A stretch of DNA of 12,263 nt. It comes from Oscillospiraceae bacterium. Lineage in GTDB: Bacteria; Bacillota; Clostridia; Oscillospirales; Oscillospiraceae. The translations under genes and the position numbers were made by a program. Under the pieces are notes generated by a model. The model searched no databases and had not been told where the DNA came from. It was given only the letters and a program-made list of their open reading frames with translations. Below, piece by piece: positions 1 through 6,333 of this stretch. The stretch is taken from positions 1-12,263 of the forward strand of contig JAEETR010000222.1 in assembly GCA_016286595.1 (NCBI GenBank), written 5' to 3'. Each line of letters begins with the position of its first letter. The stretch's first letter is position 1.

Positions 1-229
1 AAAGGCCGAGGAGGCGGCAGCAGCCGAGGCGGAAGCCAGAACAGCGGCTGAAACCGCCGCCGCCGCGAAGGCCGCCGCCGACGAGAACGCCGCCCGCGCC
101 GACAGAGAGCGGGACGAGGCTCTCGAGAAGTCCCGTGCCGACAGTCAGGCCCGCGCCCAGGCCGAGGAGGCCCGCCGTATAAGCGACGAGGCCCGTGAGG
201 CCGCCGAGAAGGCCGCCGAGGCCGACAGA
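1..229 (+). repeat. Direct repeat copy 1 (near-identical to 559-787)
   Basis: Positions 1-229 match 559-787 at a constant offset of 558 bp (186 codons) with only four differences that I can find (positions 1, 11, 94 and 124 of copy 1). The match ends abruptly after 229/787, although the 11-residue repeats that follow keep the same 558-bp register. The left boundary may lie outside the window. Confidence 0.9.
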
Positions 230-1546
230 CAGGCGAAAATCGAGGCGGAGGAGACAGCCGCCAGAGAGATAAAGAGAGCGCAGGACGAGTCCGCCGCCGC
301 CATCGAAAAGGCGGAAACGGAGTCCCGCGAGGCCATCGAAAAAGCTCAGACCGAGGCCGCCGAGGCCATCAAGGAGGCGCAGGACACCTCCGCAGCGGCC
401 ATTGAAAAGGCCGAGACCGAGGCCCGCGACGCCATAGAGAAAGCGCAGACCGAGTCCGCCGAGGCCATAGCCCGGGCGGATGAGACCGTCCGCGTCACCC
501 GCGAGGAGGCCGACAGCGCCGTCCGCGCCGCTCAGACCATCCGTGACGAGGCCGTGGCGAAGGCCGAGAAGGCGGCAGCAGCCGAGGCGGAAGCCAGAAC
601 AGCGGCTGAAACCGCCGCCGCCGCGAAGGCCGCCGCCGACGAGAACGCCGCCCACGCCGACAGAGAGCGGGACGAGGCTCTTGAGAAGTCCCGTGCCGAC
701 AGTCAGGCCCGCGCCCAGGCCGAGGAGGCCCGCCGTATAAGCGACGAGGCCCGTGAGGCCGCCGAGAAGGCCGCCGAGGCCGACAGAAACGCAAAAATAA
801 AGGCGGAGGAAGACGCCGCCGCAGCCATAAAGAACGCCCAGGACCAGTCCGCCGCAGCCATAAAAGCGGCCGACGCCAGGTCCGCCGCCGCCATTGAGAA
901 GGCGCAGAACGAATCCCGCGCCGCCATCGAGAAGGCGCAGAACGAGGCCGACGAGGCCGTTAAGGGCGCCCGCGAGAGAGCCGAGGAAGCCGTTCAGAAG
1001 GCGGACGACGCCGTCAGGACCGCCAGAGAGCGCGCCGAAGCCGCCGTGGCCGAGGCTGAACGCGTAAGTCGTGAGGCCGACGCCAGTACCCTGCAGGCCC
1101 GTGCCGCCGAGAGCGACGCCAGGAGCCTTGCCGAGACCGCCGAGAGCAGAAGGATCGAAGCCGACGAGGCCGCGGCCAGAGCCATCTCCGACAGAGACAG
1201 CGCCCGTGCCGCCGAGGCCCAGGCCATCGCCGACAGAGACGAGGCCCTGCGCAGCGAGGAAAACGCCCTCAAGGAGGCCGTCGATTCCGAGGAACGCGCC
1301 CGCCGCGCCCGGGAGGACGCGGACAGAAGCCGCGCCTCCGCCAGAGAGGCCGCCGACGCCAGACGGAGGATGCAGGCCCAGCTGGAGAGCGAGAGAGCTG
1401 CCCGTACCGCCGCCGAGGCGGAGGTCAAAAAGCTGCGTCGCGCCCTTGAAAAGGCCGAGAAAGCGGCTGAAGCCGCCGAGAAGGCCCGCGTCCGGGCCGG
1501 ACGGGGCGGACTTTTCTCCCGCCGCAGCCGTTCCGGCGACAAATAA
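2..1546 (+). CDS. Ala/Glu-rich repetitive coiled-coil protein (5' end outside window)
   Basis: The frame is open from the left edge to the TAA at 1544-1546, giving 514 visible residues with no start in view; GTG 554 is an internal valine codon, not a start. The protein is almost entirely Ala, Glu, Arg, Lys, Asp and Ser with no long hydrophobic segment and almost no Gly or Pro, as expected of a long charged helix. A 186-codon unit occurs twice (1-558 and 559-1116), with a degenerate third likeness further on. Inside each unit lie 11-residue repeats of the type SAAAIEKAETE, a hendecad pattern that favours straight or slightly right-handed coiled coils. The last residues (GRGGLFSRRSRSGDK) are basic and break the helix. 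It resembles apolipoprotein- or LEA-like filaments only in composition, and I do not recognise a family. It lies 22 bp upstream of the signal peptidase gene, so it is probably in the same operon. A cytoplasmic scaffold or filament is plausible but inferred. Confidence 0.8.
   Translation, partial: KAEEAAAAEAEARTAAETAAAAKAAADENAARADRERDEALEKSRADSQARAQAEEARRISDEAREAAEKAAEADRQAKIEAEETAAREIKRAQDESAAAIEKAETESREAIEKAQTEAAEAIKEAQDTSAAAIEKAETEARDAIEKAQTESAEAIARADETVRVTREEADSAVRAAQTIRDEAVAKAEKAAAAEAEARTAAETAAAAKAAADENAAHADRERDEALEKSRADSQARAQAEEARRISDEAREAAEKAAEADRNAKIKAEEDAAAAIKNAQDQSAAAIKAADARSAAAIEKAQNESRAAIEKAQNEADEAVKGARERAEEAVQKADDAVRTARERAEAAVAEAERVSREADASTLQARAAESDARSLAETAESRRIEADEAAARAISDRDSARAAEAQAIADRDEALRSEENALKEAVDSEERARRAREDADRSRASAREAADARRRMQAQLESERAARTAAEAEVKKLRRALEKAEKAAEAAEKARVRAGRGGLFSRRSRSGDK
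290..487 (+). repeat. Array of six 33-bp (11-residue) repeats, first block
   Basis: Six consecutive 33-bp units start at 290, 323, 356, 389, 422 and 455. They encode SAAAIEKAETE, SREAIEKAQTE, AAEAIKEAQDT, SAAAIEKAETE, ARDAIEKAQTE and SAEAIARADET. Ala and Ile sit at fixed positions 4-5, with Ala at position 8. This is a hendecad pattern rather than a heptad. Confidence 0.85.
559..787 (+). repeat. Direct repeat copy 2 (near-identical to 1-229)
   Basis: This is the second copy of the 229-bp segment, in the same reading frame, so it adds whole codons to the coiled-coil protein. Near-identity at third codon positions points to recent duplication or gene conversion rather than selection on protein sequence alone. 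Confidence 0.9.
848..1045 (+). repeat. Array of six 33-bp (11-residue) repeats, second block
   Basis: Units start at 848, 881, 914, 947, 980 and 1013. They encode SAAAIKAADAR, SAAAIEKAQNE, SRAAIEKAQNE, ADEAVKGARER, AEEAVQKADDA and VRTARERAEAA. The block begins exactly 558 bp after the first array but has diverged much more than the 229-bp segment that precedes it. The later units drift from Ile to Val at the core position. Confidence 0.8.
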
Positions 1547-1568
1547 ACAAGAAACGGGATAGAAAATA

Positions 1569-2363
1569 GTGAAAAAGGTACTGTTGACCGCCCTTAACGT
1601 TGTGTCTGTGGCGATAATAGTCTTCGCGCTGTTCATCCTGCTCACCGTGGTGATGACCCGCTCCGGCGACGTGCCCAACGTGCTGGGCTACTCCGCTTTA
1701 AGGGTCATGACCGGCAGTATGGAGCCCGCCCTGCCGGTGGACTCGCTGATACTCACGAAAAAGACGGACCCCGCCGCCATAAACGCCGGGGATATAATCT
1801 CCTTCTACTCCGACGACCCCGCCCTGGGCGGCGCCGTCAACACCCACAGAGTGCTGTCCGCAGCACAGGAAAACGGCAGATACGTGTTCACCACCAAGGG
1901 TGACGCCAATCTCATCGCCGACAACTACACCGTGGAGGACAAAGACGTCATCGGCAAGGTGGTGTTCTCCTCCCTGCTGGTAGGCAAGCTGGCAAGACTG
2001 CTGGCAAACCCCCTGGTATTCATCCCCCTCATCATCCTGCCTCTGGTCGTCGTTCTGCTGTCCAACCTCATAAAAACCGTCAGGCTGGCAAAAAACGCCG
2101 CCGAGGAGGAGCAGAAGAAGGCCGTGATGGAGGCGGTGGAGGCCATCCGCCGCGTCCAGCGGGAGAAGGACGAGGCCAAAGCCGCCGCGGAAAACGCCGA
2201 CGGCCGGACAGACAGCGGCGATGAGCCCGGACCCGACGAAAACGCCGACGGAGATAGTGAAGACGACGCCGGCGAAGATATCGCCGCGGACCCCGAAGAA
2301 GATATCTCCGACGATCCCGACGAACGCACCGACGAGGAAAACGATGACGACAACGACGACTGA
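1569..2363 (+). CDS. SipW-like (S26B) signal peptidase I with acidic C-terminal tail
   Basis: This is a membrane serine protease that removes signal peptides outside the membrane. TM1 spans about residues 9-29. Ser50 in RVMTGSMEP is the nucleophile. NTHRV carries His93 where ordinary bacterial type I peptidases have Lys, so this is the Ser-His, ER/SipW subtype. TKGDAN (Asp112) and Asp118 form the conserved acidic box. TM2 spans about residues 148-168. The family usually ends soon after TM2. Here about 95 more residues follow: a charged helix (about 170-212) and then a strongly acidic Asp/Glu tail (about 213-264), predicted to be cytoplasmic. The GTG start gives a normal MKKVLL N-terminus 22 bp after the previous stop; the ribosome site is weak (ACGGGA-like). 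SipW enzymes in Bacillus mature TasA-type biofilm fibre proteins, and a TasA-like protein is encoded at 5186-6280. The family call is firm; the substrate is inferred. Confidence 0.9.
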   Translation: MKKVLLTALNVVSVAIIVFALFILLTVVMTRSGDVPNVLGYSALRVMTGSMEPALPVDSLILTKKTDPAAINAGDIISFYSDDPALGGAVNTHRVLSAAQENGRYVFTTKGDANLIADNYTVEDKDVIGKVVFSSLLVGKLARLLANPLVFIPLIILPLVVVLLSNLIKTVRLAKNAAEEEQKKAVMEAVEAIRRVQREKDEAKAAAENADGRTDSGDEPGPDENADGDSEDDAGEDIAADPEEDISDDPDERTDEENDDDNDD

Positions 2364-2376
2364 CGCTTTTGCCTGA

Positions 2377-2384
2377 AAGGGAGA
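2377..2384 (+). promoter_or_regulatory. Ribosome binding site fixing the start of the HD-GYP gene
   Basis: AAAGGGAG lies 5 nt before ATG 2390. It sits inside the longer reading frame opening at TTG 2369, so the start at 2390 is preferred. Confidence 0.75.
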
Positions 2385-2389
2385 GCATT

Positions 2390-4462
2390 ATGGCGCTATT
2401 CAAGAAAAAACAGAAGATAGAGGAGACGCCGGAAGCCCCCGCGGCCGAGGCCGCGGCACCGGTTCCCGCCCCCGTCCCCAAGGCCCAGGTGGCCCAGCTC
2501 ACCTCCGGCAGGATGAGCGCTCTTTTCCTGAAGCTCTACACGTGGATATTCTCCGTGAATATCACCGTGGACGCCTATCAGATAGAGTCCGGCACCGCTC
2601 AGGCGGGCGATACTCCCCTGCCCATCCGCGGGTATTATCACGACCTGATAACCACGCTGAGCGCCAGGGTGGTCGACGATCAGCGGGAGGAGTTTGAGAA
2701 ATTCCTCTCCCCCGACTCCATCCGTCACGCCCTCAACTCCGGCCGCAGCAACCTGTCCGGCCTTTTCTGCGCCCATGACTTCTCCGCGGCCGCCCCGGCC
2801 GTGAAGGACGACGACGAGGACGGCACACCCGACGAGGTACCGCTGAAGTGGTACACGTTCCGGGCCGAGTGGAGCGAGGAGATAACCGCGAAAAACCTGC
2901 TGCTTGTGCTGCGCGTGACCCCCGCCAGAAGCGATTTCGACAACAGCGTGCCCATCGCCCCCAAGCAGTCCGTGGACATAAAGCCCGGCATGCCCTTCGA
3001 GGAGCTGGAGGCCGCCCGTTCCCAGCGGCTCTTCAACGCCGGCAACGCCCTCGCCTTCGAGTATGACGTCGTGAACGACACCATGTATCTCCACCGCACC
3101 CCCGGCGACGAGAGCGGCGACCGCGTTACGCCCCACTTCCTCTACACGCTGGACAGCAAGGGCGACTGGATGGTGTCCCACGAGAGCCTCACCGACCTGC
3201 GCAACCTCCTGCGCTCCGATTTTGACGGCGGCAGCGCCAGCCAGGTCATACTGTACCGCACCGGCGGCGTGATGGGCGCCCCCTTCCACCACTACGAAGT
3301 GACGTGCGCGCCTCTGGAGTCCTCCGGCGATCCCACCTGGATCCTTGGTCAGATGGTGGACGTGGAGGAGGAGACTCTGCGCCGTATGCAGGAGGCCGAG
3401 GCCACCGAGCAGATAAGCGCCCTGTTCAACACCTTCGGCATAAGGCTTTTCCAGATCAACCTCAATTACGACAGGCTTTACCGCATCGTCCAGACCGAGA
3501 CCGGCTTCCGCCGTGAGGACAATTACAGGAGCCTGAGCGAATATATCAACCGCCGCATCGAAAACGGCGCCATCGCACCGGAGAGCGTCCAGAATTACAA
3601 GGACCTGCTCAACGAGAACCTGGTGCTGCGCCGCACCGCCACCGGCAGCTGGACCTTTGAGGGCCTTCTCAAGGAGCCCGGCGAGATGCAGGCCCGGTGG
3701 TATTCCGACACTGTGGTGCCCGTAAAGGGCAGAGTCAATCAGTACCTTTGCTGGCGCAGGGACGTGAACGACGCCCACGTGGCGCTGGATGAGGCCTATT
3801 CCCGCAGAGAACAGATGCACCTTGCCGACAACAACAGCGCCATGCTGGACGTTATGGCCGGTCTGCTGGAGTTCAGAAGCGTGGAGAGCACCGAGCACGT
3901 GCAGCACGTGCGTTCCATCACCCGCATCCTTCTGGAGGACGTGGCCCGCAGGTCCGACAAGTACGATCTGGACCGCAAGACCATGGAGCTTTACATCGCC
4001 GCCTCCGCCATGCACGACATAGGCAAGATCACCGTGCCCGACCACATACTCAACAAGCCCGGCCTCTACACGCCGGAAGAATACGAGCAGATGAAGATGC
4101 ACACCGTAAACGGCGCGAAGATAGTCGACAAGCTCCACCTGCCCGGTCAGGAGGACCTGAAGGACGCCATCCGCGACGTGGCCCTGCACCATCACGAGCG
4201 CTATGACGGCCGCGGCTATCCCGACGGTCTGGTGGGCGACGATATACACATCGGCGTGCAGGCCGTGTCCCTGGCGGACGTGTACGACGCCCTCGTCAGC
4301 GAGCGCGTGTACAAGGACGACATGGATCCTTCCGAGGCGCTGCGCATGATATTCGACGGCGAGTGCGGCAACTTCAACCCCGCCCTGCTGGAGAGTCTGA
4401 AGGCCTGCAGTCAGAAGATCCTGACCGTTTACAGCCAGACGCCCGGCGCCGCCGCGGAGTAA
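2390..4462 (+). CDS. PAS-like/HD-GYP protein, probable cyclic-di-GMP phosphodiesterase
   Basis: The protein has 690 residues from ATG 2390 and no clear membrane segment, so it is probably cytoplasmic. The HD-GYP domain covers about 495-680 and looks complete: TEHVQHV (His503), HDIGK (His542, Asp543), KITVPD..LNKPG, His571, the HHERYDGRGYP signature at 601-611, and SLADVYDAL (Asp630). Such domains hydrolyse c-di-GMP at a bi- or trinuclear metal site. Upstream are three PAS-like sensory stretches, about 48-180 (with an acidic insert KDDDEDGTPDE), 212-328 and 343-462. They are diverged and called by pattern only; no GGDEF or response-regulator receiver domain is visible. The N-terminus MALFKKKQK is basic and is followed by an Ala/Pro-rich linker. 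The gene sits between the SipW-like peptidase and a PilZ receptor, suggesting local control of c-di-GMP around surface-protein assembly. The HD-GYP call is very sure; the ligands of the PAS-like regions are unknown. Confidence 0.93.
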   Translation: MALFKKKQKIEETPEAPAAEAAAPVPAPVPKAQVAQLTSGRMSALFLKLYTWIFSVNITVDAYQIESGTAQAGDTPLPIRGYYHDLITTLSARVVDDQREEFEKFLSPDSIRHALNSGRSNLSGLFCAHDFSAAAPAVKDDDEDGTPDEVPLKWYTFRAEWSEEITAKNLLLVLRVTPARSDFDNSVPIAPKQSVDIKPGMPFEELEAARSQRLFNAGNALAFEYDVVNDTMYLHRTPGDESGDRVTPHFLYTLDSKGDWMVSHESLTDLRNLLRSDFDGGSASQVILYRTGGVMGAPFHHYEVTCAPLESSGDPTWILGQMVDVEEETLRRMQEAEATEQISALFNTFGIRLFQINLNYDRLYRIVQTETGFRREDNYRSLSEYINRRIENGAIAPESVQNYKDLLNENLVLRRTATGSWTFEGLLKEPGEMQARWYSDTVVPVKGRVNQYLCWRRDVNDAHVALDEAYSRREQMHLADNNSAMLDVMAGLLEFRSVESTEHVQHVRSITRILLEDVARRSDKYDLDRKTMELYIAASAMHDIGKITVPDHILNKPGLYTPEEYEQMKMHTVNGAKIVDKLHLPGQEDLKDAIRDVALHHHERYDGRGYPDGLVGDDIHIGVQAVSLADVYDALVSERVYKDDMDPSEALRMIFDGECGNFNPALLESLKACSQKILTVYSQTPGAAAE

Positions 4463-4508
4463 ACGCCCCGGCAGCAATCAGTAAGAAGAAATAATTACGG
4501 AGGCCCAT

Positions 4509-5189
4509 ATGGCTGATCTGAACATCGCAACCGGCACAAAACTCAGAGTGGCGTACGACGCGCCCACGGGGAAGGACCCTGAATTCAACATGGTCTGCAC
4601 CTTCTTCAAGGCGATGGACGAGTCCGCGTTCCTCATCTCCATACCCATCGTCAACGGCAAGCCTCTGGAGGCGGAGGAGGACAGAAAGCTCCTTATCCGT
4701 CACGGCGAGGACGAGAACCAGATGATCCTTGCCGGGTACGTGGACGATATCATAAAGCAGGGCATCCGCCGCTACTGGAAGATCCGCCGCGTCACCGAGC
4801 AGCGCACCTTCTTCCAGCGTGCCGACGAGCGTCTCAAGGTGGCGCTGCGCATCACCTACACACAGGACAGTTGGCCCGTCAACGCCGAGGGCGTCATACC
4901 CCCCGACGACGGTCTTACGCTGGACGTGTCCGCCGGCGGTATGGCCACCTACCTCAACCACAATTTCGCCGTAGGCGAGATGATAAACACCAATCTCCCC
5001 CGTCTCGGCACCAGCGCCGCCGGTCAGGCGATAGACAACATCGTGTCGATGGTGTGCTGGTCCAGAGAGGCCCCCAAGGGCAGCCCCTTCCGCTTCACCT
5101 GCGGCGTGCAGTTCCGCTTCGCCGACGGCTCTGAAAAGGATCAGATCGCCCAATATATCGCTAACGTAAAGAAAATGTACAAATTATGA
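4509..5189 (+). CDS. PilZ-domain protein, YcgR-like c-di-GMP receptor
   Basis: The protein has 226 residues. The N-terminal half (about 5-98) looks like the YcgR-type beta domain that precedes PilZ in flagellar-brake proteins. The C-terminal PilZ domain (about 100-218) has both c-di-GMP-binding motifs: RxxxR as QRADER (Arg104, Arg108) and DxSxxG as LDVSAGG (Asp139, Ser141, Gly144). The extra Arg that often precedes the first motif is Gln103. GGAGG at 4499-4503 lies 5 nt before ATG 4509. The stop overlaps the next start by four bases (ATGA), so translation of the TasA-like membrane protein is probably coupled to this gene. Known relatives bind c-di-GMP and then alter flagellar motors or exopolysaccharide synthases. 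No flagellar genes are in view, so here the partner may be the downstream membrane protein or another product of this operon (inference). Confidence 0.9.
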   Translation: MADLNIATGTKLRVAYDAPTGKDPEFNMVCTFFKAMDESAFLISIPIVNGKPLEAEEDRKLLIRHGEDENQMILAGYVDDIIKQGIRRYWKIRRVTEQRTFFQRADERLKVALRITYTQDSWPVNAEGVIPPDDGLTLDVSAGGMATYLNHNFAVGEMINTNLPRLGTSAAGQAIDNIVSMVCWSREAPKGSPFRFTCGVQFRFADGSEKDQIAQYIANVKKMYKL

Positions 5190-6280
5190 GTATTTTTTCC
5201 AAGAAAAAACAGGATAACGTCGCCCCGTCCGGCCCCGTCGATCCGCTGAGCGGCCTGGGTCTTGCCCCGGAGGAACCCGCTCCGCAGCCGTCACAGCCGT
5301 CGCCCAGGCGCTCCATCTTCTCCCGCCGCCGTCAGAACGACCAGATAGTCCGTGTAGACGAGCTGGAGCGGATACTGCGTGAGACCGACGGCGATATCGA
5401 CCCGGACGCCGTGCTGTCGCTGTACGTGCCCCACCGCCGGGCAAGGCTCTTCGGCGCGGCCCTGCTGCGTCTTGACAAGCTGTATCTGGCGCTGCTGGGA
5501 CTGCTGCTGGTGCTGGCGATACTGTTCATCTTCTCCTTCATGCAGGAGAAAATGGGCAACTTCACCATCAACCTCAACCGACTGGAGATGTACAGAAAGG
5601 GTATCGCCATCGCCTCCGACGGCGACTTTACCGACGCCACCGCCCGCCTGAAGGCCACCGCCGTGGAGGACGCCACCAACATCTCCATAGACGACCTGCC
5701 GGAAAATATCGACGATATAGACGGCGACCACAACGGTCAGAACTATATGGCCTACACCTACTACGTGCGCAACGCCGGAAAGGTGGACACCAGCTATTAC
5801 GCCTCCCTCACGCTGGACTCCTGTGCGAAGGGCGCGGAGTACGCGGTCCGCATAGCCATATGGAAAAACGGCGAGAGGACGGTATACGCCATGCCCGCCC
5901 TTGACGGCGACCCCGAAAGGGGCTGCGTCAACTTTATAAATTCCAAGCTGGTGTGTACGTATACCGAGCCGGAATTTCTGGTGGGCAACGTGGACAAGTA
6001 CACCGTCGTCATATGGATGGAGGGCGACGACCCCGAATGCATCGACGATATCGTGGGCGGCAGCGTCCAGTTCACCATGAACATCAACTGCGACGATGAC
6101 GAAGATTCCAGCCTGTTCACCAAGTTCGTGCAGGATATATGGGATACCCTGACGGGCAACAAGCCCATCGGCGCCTCCAGCTCCGACGACGTGCCCGACT
6201 ACTACAAGGACCACGAGGTCACCTGGGACACCCGCCGCAACAAGGACAATATGGCGGAAATCCCCGCCGACAATACGTAA
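5186..6280 (+). CDS. Single-pass membrane protein with TasA/camelysin-like outer domain
   Basis: The protein has 364 residues. Residues 1-98 are a Pro-rich, basic, presumably cytoplasmic segment carrying two copies of a short motif (IFSKKKQDN at 3-11, IFSRRRQND at 44-52). One membrane helix covers about 99-119 (LYLALLGLLLVLAILFIFSF). The extracytoplasmic part (about 120-302) is beta-rich, with GNFTINL just after the helix, TYYVRNAGKVDTSYYASLTL, and KYTVVIWMEGDDPE followed by GGSVQFTMNI, the pattern of SipW-dependent TasA/camelysin-type sandwiches. Five cysteines (213, 247, 257, 285, 302) lie in this part. A polar tail follows. Unlike TasA there is no AxA cleavage site after the helix, so it may stay membrane-anchored. 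ATG 5186 overlaps the PilZ stop and has no strong Shine-Dalgarno, consistent with translational coupling. It is last in the operon, before the terminator at 6290. The family likeness comes from remembered patterns and is moderate. Confidence 0.75.
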   Translation: MSIFSKKKQDNVAPSGPVDPLSGLGLAPEEPAPQPSQPSPRRSIFSRRRQNDQIVRVDELERILRETDGDIDPDAVLSLYVPHRRARLFGAALLRLDKLYLALLGLLLVLAILFIFSFMQEKMGNFTINLNRLEMYRKGIAIASDGDFTDATARLKATAVEDATNISIDDLPENIDDIDGDHNGQNYMAYTYYVRNAGKVDTSYYASLTLDSCAKGAEYAVRIAIWKNGERTVYAMPALDGDPERGCVNFINSKLVCTYTEPEFLVGNVDKYTVVIWMEGDDPECIDDIVGGSVQFTMNINCDDDEDSSLFTKFVQDIWDTLTGNKPIGASSSDDVPDYYKDHEVTWDTRRNKDNMAEIPADNT

Positions 6281-6289
6281 ATAAACGAC

Positions 6290-6323
6290 AAAACCCCCGC
6301 CGTTGCCACGGCGGGGGTTTTTT
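6290..6323. terminator. Bidirectional intrinsic terminator between convergent genes
   Basis: A perfect 10-bp GC-rich stem (CCCCCGCCGT at 6294-6303 with ACGGCGGGGG at 6308-6317) closes a 4-base loop (TGCC). Six T residues follow on the plus strand (6318-6323) and four A residues precede it (6290-6293), giving a shorter U-run for minus-strand transcripts. It can end both the plus-strand operon (stop at 6280) and obgE (stop at 6334). Confidence 0.93.
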
Positions 6324-6333
6324 GTGTCTGCGT

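Noticed and set aside
554..556. GTG 554 as the start of the coiled-coil gene
   Set aside because: The frame is open to the left edge with the same repeat pattern and the 558-bp register, so the gene begins outside the window.
1..1116. CRISPR array or mobile-element repeats as the source of the repeats
   Set aside because: Repeats are in frame, contiguous, of codon-multiple length and without spacers or terminal inverted repeats.
2396..4477. A minus-strand frame of about 690 residues opposite the HD-GYP gene
   Set aside because: It is a codon-bias shadow: GC-rich codons remove antisense stops. The translation has no recognisable motif and no ribosome site, while the sense strand has complete HD-GYP motifs.
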